A stretch of DNA of 64,000 nt from Batillaria attramentaria. Its lineage: Eukaryota; Mollusca; Gastropoda; Batillariidae. A model generated the notes under the pieces. It saw only the letters and a program-made list of their open reading frames with translations. It was not told the origin of the DNA and ran no database searches. The translations under genes and the position numbers were made by a program. The DNA lies in NCBI GenBank assembly GCA_018292915.2, contig JACVVK020000224.1, forward strand, positions 881,001-945,000. The letters are read 5' to 3'. Below are positions 10,301 to 63,800 of the stretch, one piece after another (within the stretch, counting starts at the first letter, position 1; the number at the start of each line of letters is the position of its first letter).

Positions 10301-12029
10301 TCATGACTATCGAGTTGACATCGGAAAAGGAACGAAAGTCTACCACGCGAACATGCTGAAAGCGTACAGGAACCGTGAGAAAGCGATCTCTCAAATCAGT
10401 TCGGTCGGTACAGCGATACCTTTCGATCAGATTCTAGGTCACGAATGGCAGAGCATCGCGACACCGCATACACCTCGTGTAGAGACAGCAGAGCCGCCCA
10501 CTCAAACAGCATGCGCTAACATCGCAGTGATACCTGACGAGACATGCGATGACGACACACTAAGTCCGACTTTGTGTCCACCTCCACATGACAAAACAGA
10601 ATCGATAAACGACATTCGGTTCGATGAGACTCTGTCTCCGAAGCAAGTCTCAGAGATGAAAGCGGTCTTTCAGGATTTTCAGGAAATGTTAACTGCAGAC
10701 CCAGGTGACTATAGAGGTTCAGTTGTTCATGAAATAAGAACTACCACTGATGAACCAGTCCGGCAAAAACAATATCCACTACCGTTTGCATCTAAACAAG
10801 CGATCATTGAAGAGGTTAAAAATATGTTGGCACTTGGAGTGATCGAACCGTCGACTTCACCATACTGCTCACCGATCGTGATCGTGCGAAAGCCAGATGG
10901 AACGATGCGTTTTTGTTTAGACTACAGAAAGCTGAACAATGTTACAGTTTTTGATGCGGAACCGATCCCTGATGTCGAGGAGATTTTCACGCGACTGTCG
11001 GACAAACTCTTCTTGACGAAGATAGACCTTTCAAAAGGGTACTGGCAAATTCTAGTGAAACCAGAAGATCGCCCGAAAACTGCGTTCCAGTCTCCGCTAG
11101 GTTTGTTTCAGTGGGTCAGAATGCCGTTCGGGTTGATTTCAGCACCCATGACGTTTGCGCGGATGATGAGATCAGTACTTGGAGAAGACGCGACAAATTT
11201 CTTTGACGACATTCTTGTCGGTAGTCGCTCGTGGAATCTTCATTTGGAAGATGTTCGGATTGTTCTTCAGAAACTTCAGTCAGCGGGTCTGACCGCTCGA
11301 CCGACGAAAATTCATTCAGGCTTTCAGAAACTTGAATTTCTCGGACATGTCGTTGGTCGCGGTTGTCTCCAACCTACGGAGGAGAAAGTAAAGAAAATCT
11401 TGGCAATTCCGACTCCCACTTCAAAGCGCCAAGTTCGGTCATTACTCAGTTTGATAGGGTACTATCGCCGGTATGTCCCCAACTTTGCCACACTCACAGC
11501 GCCAATGACAGATTTGTTAGCGGGAAAAGCTAAGAAAGCACTGAAATGGACGGAGCAGTGTGAGAGTGCACTGAAAGAAATTCAGAGAATTTTGTCTTCT
11601 GAACCCGTTTTGCTTCTACCTGACTTGACTCTCCCTTTTGTCGTTCGTACGGACGCTAGTTCGACAGGAATAGGAGGAGTGCTGATGCAGGATCGTGATG
11701 AGGAATTACATCCGGTCTGTTTCGTGAGTAGGAAACTGCTACCGCGAGGGACTAGGTACAGTACGATTGAACGCGAGTGTCTCGGCATTGTTTGGACTTT
11801 GTCTAAACTGCAAAGATACTTGTGGGGCCAGTCCTTTGTACTTCAGACAGATCATAGGCCGCTACAGTATCTGCTGAAAGGAAAGTTTCAAAATGCCAGG
11901 ATCATGAGGTGGGCTTTAACTCTACAGGAATTTGTGTTTGAAATTGAAGCCATTCCAGGTACTCAGAATGTTTTCGCAGATTTGTTGTCACGTTCTGACT
12001 GTGATCAAGTCGTTCAGGGTATTCAGTAG
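7374..12029 (+). CDS. Gag-Pol polyprotein of the Gmr1-like element
   Basis: A single frame of about 1,551 codons from the ATG at 7374. The frame is open 22 codons further upstream, but that extension is hydrophobic, unlike Gag. Residues about 31-98 are a Glu/Lys/Arg-rich coiled coil, followed by a Gag capsid-like region. A CCHC knuckle (CX2CX4HX4C) starts at residue 410, and the protease DTG is at 471-473. Integrase has the zinc site H660/H667/C697/C700 and the catalytic triad D730, D790, E826 with exact D-X35-E spacing. A GPF-type module follows near 965. The RT active site reads FFDD (1278-1279 are the two Asp), and RNase H has its first Asp at 1427, then ERE and TDH motifs. Integrase before RT is reversed from usual Ty3/gypsy order. 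Gag and Pol share one frame with no visible frameshift or stop. No envelope frame follows. Confidence 0.95.
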   Translation: MSDVQDERFDMYMAQGQKLGHTGQDLENYIEKCLERDERALEREKEKERQALEKKMEIEKELQIEESKRLAEEKKMEIERELRREEREFELKKHELDIKALELKQSEDSGDFSSQASNRGGHHGSSKPFNFPKLPTFKESIDSIDAFLYRFETHAEALNWPREKWPVFLSAVLEGTALSLYHGLCASGKVEYEVLKQCLLTKFQCSAEGFREKFRSCRPEAEESFKSYGTRMTHLLQRWIELSDTAHDYDSLFDMILCEQILQSVSKDLAVFLRERNLKTSKQLLEHAESYRLARPNKNLARKADAGLAASVAVPPLKDEKKHGNNRYRGGRGKSQNLRGSYQSGNYSGSDSGGYSNDQSQRGAAYTPRRGQGPRGSRGRGQYHVTYGQQQQQNTTDGQMDGQSTNVLTCYKCQGKGHTKRQCPSTTFYPPVNSNAQSANLSVLCSAADVLSKLKLEQGNCNGFNCSVLRDTGATTAGVRKELVRPHQYLGRDQWVISLGGKSECFPLALVDVDTDCYKGLLECCVIDDPVVDLIVGNVQGASEVTGIVGNVQCAAVMTRSIAKKEKLAPKPLAAPIPQMSVTKDDLCKFQREDDSLKPLFELARTGEKKTLGANSFFFVIEDGVLKRYFYKSSKDCSGEALPQIVVPKTLRQTVLTTSHDGLLAGHCGIRRTVNKIQHRFFWPGLCRDAQVFVQTCDICQKAEHRSRTPPIPLEFMPRIQEPFKRVAIDIVGPINPPTEEKHRYLLTLIDVATRFPEAIPLRNIDTVSVVEALFSIFARLGIPEEILSDRGSQFTSEVMAEFRRLLSIKGVHTSPYHAQANGMVERFHATLKAMLKKLMVKQPRQWHRYIQALLFACRESQNESTGFSPFELLFGRRPRGPMDLLADSMLEKSSSDEEKTVCQHLVDLKTIIADTCQLAHDEVDKARIKQKVYHDRKARDRKFDVGDEVLVMSPTASNKLDLHWHGPFRVTELVGHDYRVDIGKGTKVYHANMLKAYRNREKAISQISSVGTAIPFDQILGHEWQSIATPHTPRVETAEPPTQTACANIAVIPDETCDDDTLSPTLCPPPHDKTESINDIRFDETLSPKQVSEMKAVFQDFQEMLTADPGDYRGSVVHEIRTTTDEPVRQKQYPLPFASKQAIIEEVKNMLALGVIEPSTSPYCSPIVIVRKPDGTMRFCLDYRKLNNVTVFDAEPIPDVEEIFTRLSDKLFLTKIDLSKGYWQILVKPEDRPKTAFQSPLGLFQWVRMPFGLISAPMTFARMMRSVLGEDATNFFDDILVGSRSWNLHLEDVRIVLQKLQSAGLTARPTKIHSGFQKLEFLGHVVGRGCLQPTEEKVKKILAIPTPTSKRQVRSLLSLIGYYRRYVPNFATLTAPMTDLLAGKAKKALKWTEQCESALKEIQRILSSEPVLLLPDLTLPFVVRTDASSTGIGGVLMQDRDEELHPVCFVSRKLLPRGTRYSTIERECLGIVWTLSKLQRYLWGQSFVLQTDHRPLQYLLKGKFQNARIMRWALTLQEFVFEIEAIPGTQNVFADLLSRSDCDQVVQGIQ

Positions 12030-12096
12030 TATCCTTTCTGAGCATCGTGAGATTAGACAGAAAAAAAAGAAACTCGGTCGTTCTTTTTTTTACCCC

Positions 12097-12108
12097 GAGA
12101 GGGGGGAA
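12097..12108 (+). other. Polypurine tract
   Basis: GAGAGGGGGGAA ends one base before the 3' LTR start. This is the expected plus-strand priming site for reverse transcription. Confidence 0.9.
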
Positions 12109-12109
12109 C

Positions 12110-13665
12110 TGTGACAAACCGCATTTATGGGGTTTTCATTGATTATGTGGTTGCCGTTTTCAAAAGTGTATTTTCATGTGTAGTGTTAACTTGTGTTTTA
12201 GACAGGTAGTACTGTACTGGAGTTTATCCCAGTCTACCCAACGTTTTCACGTGCGGGAAAATGCTTATGCACGGCTATAGCGGTTGCTTGAGTTTTACTC
12301 TGTACTAGAGACTGTTGTAACACAAGTAGACCTGAGTTGTTGTCAGCTTACGAAGTGAGCAATTGCGACAAAGATTGTGCGCAGTCCTACTATTGACCGG
12401 TGGAGGGAACAGGTCTCTTTTTTTTCCCACCCGGCTTCTTTGTGTTCCGTATGCCATAGCGCTACAGGTATGTTTGATTTTTGAATATTGTTTGTCTATT
12501 TCAAGACCAAGTGGATTGTTTGTTAACCCTATGGGTAACTTGATGCTATTATGATGTATATCTGATTTAGTTCTGAATGTTGGACTTCTCAAATGGTTAT
12601 TTAAATGAGAGAATTTTTGGTACGATGTTTTGAACTTCATTCTTGTGAGGAATCAGTTGTGAGAATATGGTTTGAGGTTGATGATGAGGATATAAGTTTG
12701 AACTGTTTGATATTGTATAGGTACTTGGTAACTGGAAGGTGAATTTGTTGAGAATTTCTGATATCAATTCATAACTGGAACTTTTGAGATCGATGTCAGA
12801 TGTTATTGTTGTTGAAATGGAACTTTGTTCAGGATCAAAGTTAGTTTATGGAGAAGAAATACTATCCGAGATAGTGGTAGTAATTACGGGTTAATATTGT
12901 ACAGGAACGACACCGGAGACCCGGTGAGCTGACCGCATAGTAGTATGTCCGCCTGATCAGCGTACACGACACCATGTTTGTCTACCCCGTCGTTGTGGAG
13001 CTTGAAGCCAGCGACGTGTGTTTGTCTCCCTTGAGATCACGTGCAGCCATCCCGTCGAGCGCCGTGTCAAGGTGGAGCTCTCCATGAGTCTGATGGGGTA
13101 CACCATCCTCAGCGTATTATTTGTGAAGGTGTCTGCGGTCCAGCATCGTTCAAGTCACTTCCAGAAGAAGTGCTTCCCTTCACTCATTCCAGGAGAAGGT
13201 GAGAAGATTTGAATCGCCCGGAATTCCCAGAGGAATCGTCTGGACTCGTGTATATATTTTCTATTCAAGACCAACAAGTCTTCACCCAGTCTGCAGCATC
13301 ATTTTGACCAAGCTTGTTGAGTTCTGCTTGTTTATTTCACTTTATTCATTTCACATCTAATTGTGTATAGTAGTGGTTTTGTCCGCGTTGTACTATATTT
13401 TATATCCAGGCACATATCCTTTGAATAACCGATGTGCTGGTGAAATTGGAGGCTTCTGTTTTTCAGCTGTGAATGTAATTAAGCCTTAAAATTACTTATT
13501 GATTCGTGTGATTATCTGTTTGTTTTTGTGTATGAAAGGTCTCAGTCAAAAGAATAACTACTTGCTTGTGTGTATGAAAGGGAGTGGATGACGTTTGCAT
13601 GCGTGCCTTTCTGAATGTCTGTGATGTGAAAGCGGAGTGAAAGTGTGAGACCGCCTTACGTTACA
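12110..13665 (+). repeat. 3' LTR
   Basis: Near-identical copy of 5079-6635, beginning TGTGACAAACC and ending GTTACA. The right target duplication GTTAT follows at 13666-13670. Confidence 0.96.
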
Positions 13666-13670
13666 GTTAT
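13666..13670. other. Right target-site duplication GTTAT
   Basis: Identical to 5074-5078. Confidence 0.95.
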
Positions 13671-13751
13671 GTGATGTACAAAATTGCAAAATGTACAAAT
13701 CACAATACAGAGGCAGATTACAATGTAAACACTATTAATAACAATACTGTG

Positions 13752-13753
<2 letters not shown>

Positions 13754-13788
<35 letters not shown>
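13754..13788. repeat. (AC)n microsatellite
   Basis: CA/AC dinucleotide run just after the LTR element. Confidence 0.95.
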
Positions 13789-13790
<2 letters not shown>

Positions 13791-13929
13791 CGCGTGCGCA
13801 CACACAGTTTGGAATTTCCACCAAAATTCGCTACTTTCACCTTCGGCACACACATCATTCTGCAACCTTGACAGGGGGACCAATACCATAATGTACAAAG
13901 CAGCCTACATAAGAGACTGAATAGTATTT

Positions 13930-14730
13930 TTTTCCTGTTTTAAATGTCTGAGACTAAGGCAGTGTATGGAAACCAGCACTGTTGAAATTCCAACTGTTTA
14001 CCCCTCACTGTAACACAATTTTGCTCGATTCTGTAGCTTGATTTCAGGAAGGGTATAACATTGCAATCAATAGGATCAGAACCTTGTAATTTACATCTGT
14101 AGTTGAAAAAATTAAACAGAAGCAGGATAAAGCCCATAGTTTTGTCCGTTTTGATATTCCTATTCCAAACAGGACAAGCTCCTCACTAAACGTAAACCTG
14201 TTACAGTGTGGACATGTGTCATGATGTAGCACTAGTAAATTTTCCCAAACAAATTTCACAAGATGACAGTGCCAAAACACATGTTCCGTTGTCTCCTGTT
14301 CCTGCTGACAAAAGCAACGCAAGAGGGAAACGACTTAGTTACATTTATTCAAAAACTTTCTGGTCGGGAGAATACGATGAAGCGGTCTCGTTTGAAACCG
14401 CCACAAGTGAGTGTCGCTTATTATTTTAAAACATTTAGTAAAGATACTCTGCCAGTCTAATCCACTGTACACAGACTTCCACTTGTGGACAACTGTTGGA
14501 ACTACTTTAGACTCAAGCCAGCTGCTTTTCACAGCTTTATTACCTCTTCGCACAGCGGACCATAATTTGCTGTCAAACTCATTATGGTTTGTGATTAAGC
14601 ATCCACATTTTGTTTTTAAACTCCCTCATAGCTTGAAGAATTCCTTCATAGGATGGGAAGGTTGTCCTAAATCTTCTTCATTAGCCACTTTCCCTGTGTG
14701 TATGCAAAGTGCAAATTAAATATTTGTGTT
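13930..14730 (-). pseudogene. LINE ORF2 C-terminal fragment
   Basis: Two minus-strand frames carry the C-terminal part of a non-LTR retrotransposon polyprotein. The upstream one (14335-14553) has DTHLWRFQTRPLHRILPT and KFLNKCN. The downstream one (14044-14322) has a CFC-X9-H-X4-C zinc finger with EQETTEHVFWHC. Finger spacing and wording resemble L1/Tx1-type LINEs (zf-RVT), by recollection of the family. The RT domain is absent and the frames differ, so it is a 5'-truncated, decayed copy. Confidence 0.7.
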
Positions 14731-14861
14731 GATTAGTCTAGCCTCTCGTTTTGCATATTCCAAACTCAATTGGTTTTGCGGTCCCGTGTTTGTGTGAACA
14801 CGTACTCGTTTTGATTTAGGTTAAACTAAACAGTTTCCGACACTGTCGTGTAAATCAGCCC

Positions 14862-15075
14862 AGGGCTTTTAAAGGCGTAATATTTACCTAAATCGCTCCA
14901 TTTTTGGGAAATAGATAGCATGAATACGGGCTCTAAACAGAGAGAACTTTGGAGGTAGTCGCTGTTATACTTTTGACGTAAACCGTACCTTATGAAAGTG
15001 CTGGTGAACCCATTAATTTTTAGATCTCAAAATCTCTCCTTCTGTATAGAGATAATGTGTTTGGGGTGCCATAAA
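14862..15075 (-). repeat. Repeat A, inverted copy of 16128-16345
   Basis: Read on the minus strand, it matches 16128-16345 along its whole length. Shared landmarks are TTTATGGCACCC, TTTTGAGATCTAAA, GTTCACCAGCACTTTCAT and GGTAAATATTACGCC. It forms the outer left flank of the inverted-repeat complex. Confidence 0.85.
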
Positions 15076-15086
15076 AATATACAAAA

Positions 15087-15474
15087 AGATGGCCACCAGC
15101 CCAATATGTTGTTTCCATTCAATGACCTGCTGTTATCACAGTCGTAGTCGTTGTGTCATATATGCAGCCCGCGCGCACACGCCGGAACGCAAGCTCTTTA
15201 ACATCAAGCATGCTGACATAAAGAAAGTACTGGAAACCCTTTCCGTGCCTCTATGCACTTGCAAAACCCCAAACACATGAGGTCGTGTTAGCTCGCCTAG
15301 CTGGTTGACGTCACAAACTTTTTGGCGTATGCGAGGTTCTACATGGGTGAATGAATTCTTGTAAGAAAGTCGTTCCCCTTTGACAGAGTTACTTCCCGCA
15401 GACCTGACTGACAGACGATTGCTTACTGGTATCGGAGAAGAGACCCTCTCTCTCTCTCTCCTTAGACGCGCGCT

Positions 15475-15508
<34 letters not shown>

Positions 15509-16117
15509 CATTATGCTTCTGATAGTGAGTCAGTGGCAAAAACGAAACCCACTGAAATTCCCGCTTTCCACATGTCAAGTTGTAGAGATCGCGAAAAGAT
15601 ACTGCATTTCGATGCAAAATAATTTCTAGACCATCCCAGAACATGCTGGTGCACTGACGTCAGTAGAGTACGTCACCTTGGAAAGATTTCGAACCTTCCA
15701 GTAAGTTGAGGAATGTTCTAGATCTGACCTGTTCAGTACGTAAGCAGCCCTGCACAACGTTCTGGATTCTTCTTCTTTCATGAATTTGTTCTCCGTGCAT
15801 ATTCTGTTCATAAAGTATTGGAGTTGTATTCTGTTGTATCCCGTGTCTTCTCTGCGATTGCACGAAGATGACGACATAGTAGAAGTAAAATACACCACGT
15901 CTCCAAACAGAGGAATTCGGAAAGAAAGTGGCGAGACACCCCCAAGAAAAAACAGCATCACGTCAATCAAACATGACGCACTTACTTTACGTCAGTGCAC
16001 ATGCGTCTCTTCTTCGATGTTTGTGAGGCGTGTGGCTTGTAGAGGAAATGTGTTGTGAGTACAAATTTTCGAGTCAACTGACGATAACGGCTGCAGTGAA
16101 TTTTTCTAATTTTTTTG
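15087..16117 (+). repeat. Left arm (B) of large inverted repeat
   Basis: About 1.03 kb that reappears in reverse complement at 16967-18064. The outer end begins GATGGCCACCAGCCCAATAT. The inner end carries CTGCAGTGAATTTTTCTAAT. A (CT)n and (AC)n tract sits near 15450-15510. Minus-strand frame 15626-15970 has a counterpart in the other arm. No known domain. Confidence 0.9.
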
Positions 16118-16127
16118 TATTTTTTTT

Positions 16128-16345
16128 TTTTTATGGCACCCAGGCTCATTATCTATGTATAGTAGAAGCGATTTTGAGATCTAAAGTGTGTTCACCAGCA
16201 CTTTCATCAGGTACGGCTTACGCCAAAAGTATAAAAGCGACAACCTCCAAAGTTCACTCAGTTGAGAGTCCGTATTCGTGCAATCTATGTCCAAAAAATG
16301 GAGTGGTTTAGGTAAATATTACGCCTTTAAACGCCAGAAAGCCAC
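16128..16345 (+). repeat. Repeat A', partner of 14862-15075
   Basis: Inverted partner of the repeat left of arm B. Its right half is also the start of a tandemly duplicated unit of about 223 bp. Confidence 0.85.
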
Positions 16346-16710
16346 TTTTTTTCTGAAAAGGGCGATAACTCGCAAATCATGTGTGCAATCGTACCTGGAT
16401 CGGGCCTTCTATTCAACAATCTTGATTCATTTAGAAACCCCAAATTTGAAATCGATCGGTTCAGTATTTTCGGAGAAATAGGCATCGGAGTCCGTATTCA
16501 AGCTATCTACTGCCAAAAAATTGAGTGATTTAAATAAATATTACGCCTGTAAACGAAAGACAACCAACTTGTCGCAAAAGGGCGATAACTCCCAAATCAC
16601 TTAAGCAATCATCACACGCGTGGTTCCTCTACTGTAACATTTTGATATATTTGGATACCGCAAATTTGAAGCCATTCGGTTGAGTATTTTCGAAGAAACG
16701 GGCCTGGACA
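16265..16710 (+). repeat. Tandem duplication, unit about 223 bp
   Basis: Two diverged units start with GAGTCCGTATTC at 16265 and 16488. Both contain AAATATTACGCCT, AAAAGGGCGATAACTC, ATTTGAA and CGGTT-AGTATTTTCG-AGAAA. It fills most of the spacer between the two B arms. Confidence 0.85.
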
Positions 16711-16936
16711 CAATTCACACACACACACAGCCGCACGCACTCACACACATACGCACAGACTGCACTCACTGAGGAGGAGAAGCGCGTTCGGCGCACCGTA
16801 CATGTCAGCATCGATGACGCACGTTTTCATTGTCAGAGTTACACGTGCAAAATCGTCTCTGCGGGAGATCGGCAGTGACGTGCGTTTGTACCACCGATGC
16901 TTACCCATGAACGTGGAAAATTTAGCCCGTCCTATG

Positions 16937-16966
16937 ATGTTGTTTCCATTACTATGGAAACAACAT
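16937..16966. repeat. Perfect 13-bp-arm palindrome at arm B' edge
   Basis: ATGTTGTTTCCAT-TACT-ATGGAAACAACAT. The same ATGTTGTTTCCAT occurs near the outer end of both B arms (about 15108 and, inverted, about 18043), suggesting it is an end motif of this repeat. Confidence 0.85.
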
Positions 16967-17607
16967 AAAAATTAGAAAAAAATCACTGCAGCCGTTATCG
17001 TCAGTTGACTCGAAAATTTGTACTCAAAGCACATTTCCTCCACAAGCCACACGAAGAAGAGACGCACGCGCACTGACGCAAAGTATGAGCGTCATGTTTG
17101 ATTGACGTGATGCTGGTTTTTCTTGGGGATGTCTCGTCACTTTCTTTCCGAATCCTCTATTTGGAGACGTGGTGTTGCATTTTTACTTCTGCTATGTCGC
17201 CCTCTTCGTGCACTCGCAGAGAAGACACGGGATACAACAGAATACAACTCCAGTACTCTATTAACAGAAGATGCGCGGAGAACAAATTCATGAAAGAAGA
17301 AGAACCCAGAACGCTGTGCAGGGCTGCTTACATACTGAACAGGTCAGATCTAGAATATTCCTCAACTTACTGGAAGGTTCGAAATCTTTCCAAGGTGACG
17401 TAATTTACTGACGTTACCGCACCAGCATGTTCTGAGATGGTCTAGAAATTTCCATCGAAATGCAGTGGTTTTTCGTGATCTCTACAACACGCGGAAAGCG
17501 GGAATTTCTGTAGTGGGGCTTCGTTTTTGCCACTGACTCACACTCAGAAGCACAATAGAGTGAGATCACATCACAGAGGTCTCAATGGAGCACATGCATG
17601 CAGACAC

Positions 17608-17695
<88 letters not shown>

Positions 17696-18064
17696 GGAGA
17701 GTGGGTGTTTCTCTTCTCCGATACCAGTAAGCAGTCATCTGTCAGGCAGGCCTGCGGGAAGTAACTCTGTCAAAGGGGAACGACTTTGTTACAAGAATTC
17801 ATTCACCCATGTAGAACCTCGTATACGTCAAAAAGTTAGTGACGTCAACCAGCTAGGTGAGCTAACACGACCTCATGTGTTTGGGGTTTTACGAGCGCAG
17901 AGAGGCACGGAAAGGGTTTCCAGTACTTTCTTTATGTCAGCATGCTTGATGTCAGAGAGCTTGCGTTCGTGTGCGCGCGGGCTGCATACATGACACAACG
18001 ACCACGACTGTGACGACAGCAGGTCACTGAATGGAAACAACATATTGGGCTGGTGGCCATCTTG
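16967..18064 (-). repeat. Right arm (B') of large inverted repeat
   Basis: Reverse complement of 15087-16117 along its length, longer by (GA)n(GT)n growth at about 17611-17684. Plus-strand frame 17098-17403 translates much like the minus frame of the left arm (MIDVML start, REDTGYNRIQLQY, YWKVRNLSKVT), with an indel between. Confidence 0.9.
17611..17684. repeat. (GA)n(GT)n compound microsatellite
   Basis: Pure GA tract followed by a pure GT tract, inside arm B'. Confidence 0.95.
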
Positions 18065-18619
18065 TTTTTTTCCCCTCTAGATTTTAGAGATTTTATAAAG
18101 CTGTTGAGATTCAACCTACACTTACGCTTTTAAAGATGCCTATCGGGGTAAGCCTAAAAGGTGCCAGACAATGGTTCCACGGCTACAGCTAAATTAACTA
18201 ACAGTAATTGTCATAAAACTCTTTTTTGGAGAAGAGGGGTGATAGGAACAGCAGCTGTGACAACTGAATGGTCGCGCCCCATCTTCGCCTGCAAAATTAT
18301 GTGAACTGGCAAAAATAACAGTGAAACAGTGATCCGAGTAAACGGAATACATGTAACAATAGTGGAATAGGATGAGCAACAGTAACAAAGGATGTTTGTG
18401 TCTGTCGCAGCTCGCCAGAGAGTCTGTACTGCTAATAATGAAGATGAAGGGAAACAGCACTCCGGAACTTGAATGTAGTTTATTAGTAAAATATAATGAG
18501 TAATAGTAACTTAGTCAGTTCTGTCCATTGCCGCCCCTCAAAATGTATGTACTGGTAATAGTAAAGATGAAGGAAAAAGCAGTCCTGCAAACTGGTATAA
18601 TATTTTGTTTTCATTTCAT
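18065..18619. other. No gene seen
   Basis: Unique-looking sequence. The one curiosity is a diverged direct repeat of about 30 bases, starting near 18426 (GTACTGCTAATAATGAAGATG) and 18549 (GTACTGGTAATAGTAAAGATG). Confidence 0.6.
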
Positions 18620-19030
18620 TTTCAATCCTACACCGATTGGCGGAGAGCCGTGGGGTAGCCCTTGATGTACCCCCAAGGGAAAGGTCGTTGATCTTTGGTG
18701 ATACCCACGTAAACAATGCCCGAGTCCCTATCTAAAGCCTACCAGGCTTAAAACATTCCACTGCTATGCCCTTGACATTGCGGTAAACCAGCCAGTCAGG
18801 TGGGTCCGATGAGCGCTTGACTTTCGTCTACTTATGCGAAGCCGTGAAATCGTTTCGGATAGCCTATAGCTCAGTCGAAGATTACGTGCAAACGGTACGT
18901 AACTGATTTGAAATCATTTTATGACTATCACTAAATATCAACATGCGCCTACGCAGACTGATTTTTTCCCGATTTTTGGACACAGACCTCGCAAATCTAA
19001 CAAAAGATTCCCAAAACGGGAAGCCGTCAC
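18620..19030 (+). repeat. Interspersed repeat C, copy 1
   Basis: It matches 53695-54095 in reverse complement. Shared blocks are GGCGGAGAGCCGTGGGGTAG, CCCTTGATGTACC, GCCGTGAAATCGTTT, GATTACGTGCAAACGGTAC and CTATCACTAAATATC. It is non-coding, its ends are not sharply defined and its element type is unknown. Confidence 0.8.
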
Positions 19031-19551
19031 ATGCAGCTATCTGCAGCACCCTATACCGGGCCCTCATTGGTTGTTCCGATAGTGAGTGGCTTTGAATTAG
19101 TAATTGATGAACGGAAGCAGGTTCAGAAACAGATGGAGACGGCTGCAGATGTGTGTAAAACAAATGGAGGTGGGTGCAGATGTGGGGAAAAAATCTAAAA
19201 AATGTCGGGGGAAAATTTTTATTTTTTCGCTCAAACATATTTTATTCGTGCTCCGGAATGCCTGAGGACACTTCAAGTTAGTTGGCATGGAAATTTTCAG
19301 TCTATTTGGCACTGGAAATTTGCGCCGCTGATCTAGGATTTAACCCAGTTTTCCAGCTTGCCACAAGCAATATAGTCTTAGTAGGTATTCGCATCCTCTG
19401 GAAAGCTTAAGTGTTTCGCGTCAAACAAGCAGTATGTCCGATATCCTTGCGAACCGAGATACATAAAATGTCGTCTGCTCACTGCCGGAAGTAGCAAGTG
19501 AACGATTCAACCAATGAGGGCCCGGTATAGGGTGCTGCGGATAGCTGCATG
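19030..19551. repeat. Element bounded by 44-bp inverted repeats
   Basis: Arms at 19030-19073 (starting CATGCAGCTATCTGCAGCAC) and 19508-19551 (ending GGATAGCTGCATG) match with about one mismatch around a 434-bp interior with no known coding region. It could be a MITE. It abuts repeat C directly. Confidence 0.75.
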
Positions 19552-19559
19552 TACCTTCA

Positions 19560-20338
19560 ACCACGACGAAGATATCACAACGCGGATTGAGACTGATTGA
19601 GGAAGTATCCGTGTTAGTATCCTTTCGTGAAAAATGTCGCAGGAAAGTGCGCGCGGGTTGGTGTGAGAGCAAATGGGAGATAATTAAAACATGGAAGATA
19701 ACTCTGAAATAACAATGAGTTCATTCCCTTCAGTTTTCGCTGTGCGCCATAAGGGATCCCATTCTAACTTCCGCAGACGGCCGGTTGAAGCCGTGAACAT
19801 TTCAATCAAGTTCAGCTATAAACATCATCGTACAGCTTAGGTACGCTGTCAGTTTTCTTATATTAGCCTGACGTTTTCCTGTGCCATAGCCACCACGAAA
19901 AAAAGGTAGCCACCAAAAAGTTTCTTCGCTTGGATCCCTGACCCAGGATGTGACTTCCCCGATCACTCATGGGTTACCCGGACTACGGTGAACTAAACAT
20001 TTGACGTCAGCCCCACCCTTCTCGTCTGGTAGAGGCTGTTTGTGCATGTCTTGTGATTTCCCTGTTGCTTTTGTGACTAATTCCCTGACTGAATTAATTT
20101 TTCCATAAAATCTGGAAGAGCGAGAGGTTTGGTGAAACGTGGACTTGAATACCTTGAACTGTGTTTACAAATTCGCATAATTGGAAATCTTTTGACCGAT
20201 GCTTCTAGCAGAAACTTGAAAAATACAGCCTTTCTTAAAGAGCCGAGACAAAAAATATGAACAGAAACCGAATAGTAACGAGTTAAATAACGCCTGTTAA
20301 TCCGTGCGATCATATCAACTTGATTTTTTTTTTTGCAG
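19560..20338. other. Upstream flank of the membrane-protein gene
   Basis: No exon could be recognised with confidence. A piece near 20043-20097 (GCATGTCTTGTGATTTCCCT) is an inverted relative of direct repeats at 26795 and 26976. The start codon and promoter of the gene beginning at 20339 should lie here or further upstream. Confidence 0.5.
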
Positions 20339-63658
<43,320 letters not shown>

Positions 63659-63708
63659 GTACATTATTATTAATAATATTATTCTGCATTTGTAGGAGAG
63701 ATGCAACG

Positions 63709-63709
<1 letters not shown>

Positions 63710-63776
<67 letters not shown>

Positions 63777-63800
63777 TTGCGTGCGTGCGTGCGTGCGTGT
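63710..63800. repeat. (GT)n(GTGC)n microsatellite
   Basis: GT run followed by GCGT units. The remaining 200 bases show no feature. Confidence 0.95.

Larger units (their letters stand above)
5079..13665 (+). mobile_element. Complete Gmr1-like Ty3/gypsy LTR retrotransposon
   Basis: This is an 8.59 kb element bounded by a 5-bp target duplication. It has LTRs of 1557 and 1556 bp that begin TGTGACAAACC and end CTTACGTTACA, a PBS beginning TGGTGACCCCG, a purine tract before the 3' LTR and one long gag-pol frame. Integrase lies before reverse transcriptase and RNase H. This is the Ty1/copia-like order that, within Ty3/gypsy, marks the Gmr1-type elements first described from cod and other deuterostomes. 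I counted about six substitutions and one 1-bp indel between the LTRs, about 0.4%, so the insertion is recent. All expected catalytic motifs are present and the frame is open, so the copy could be active or very recently active. Confidence 0.95.
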
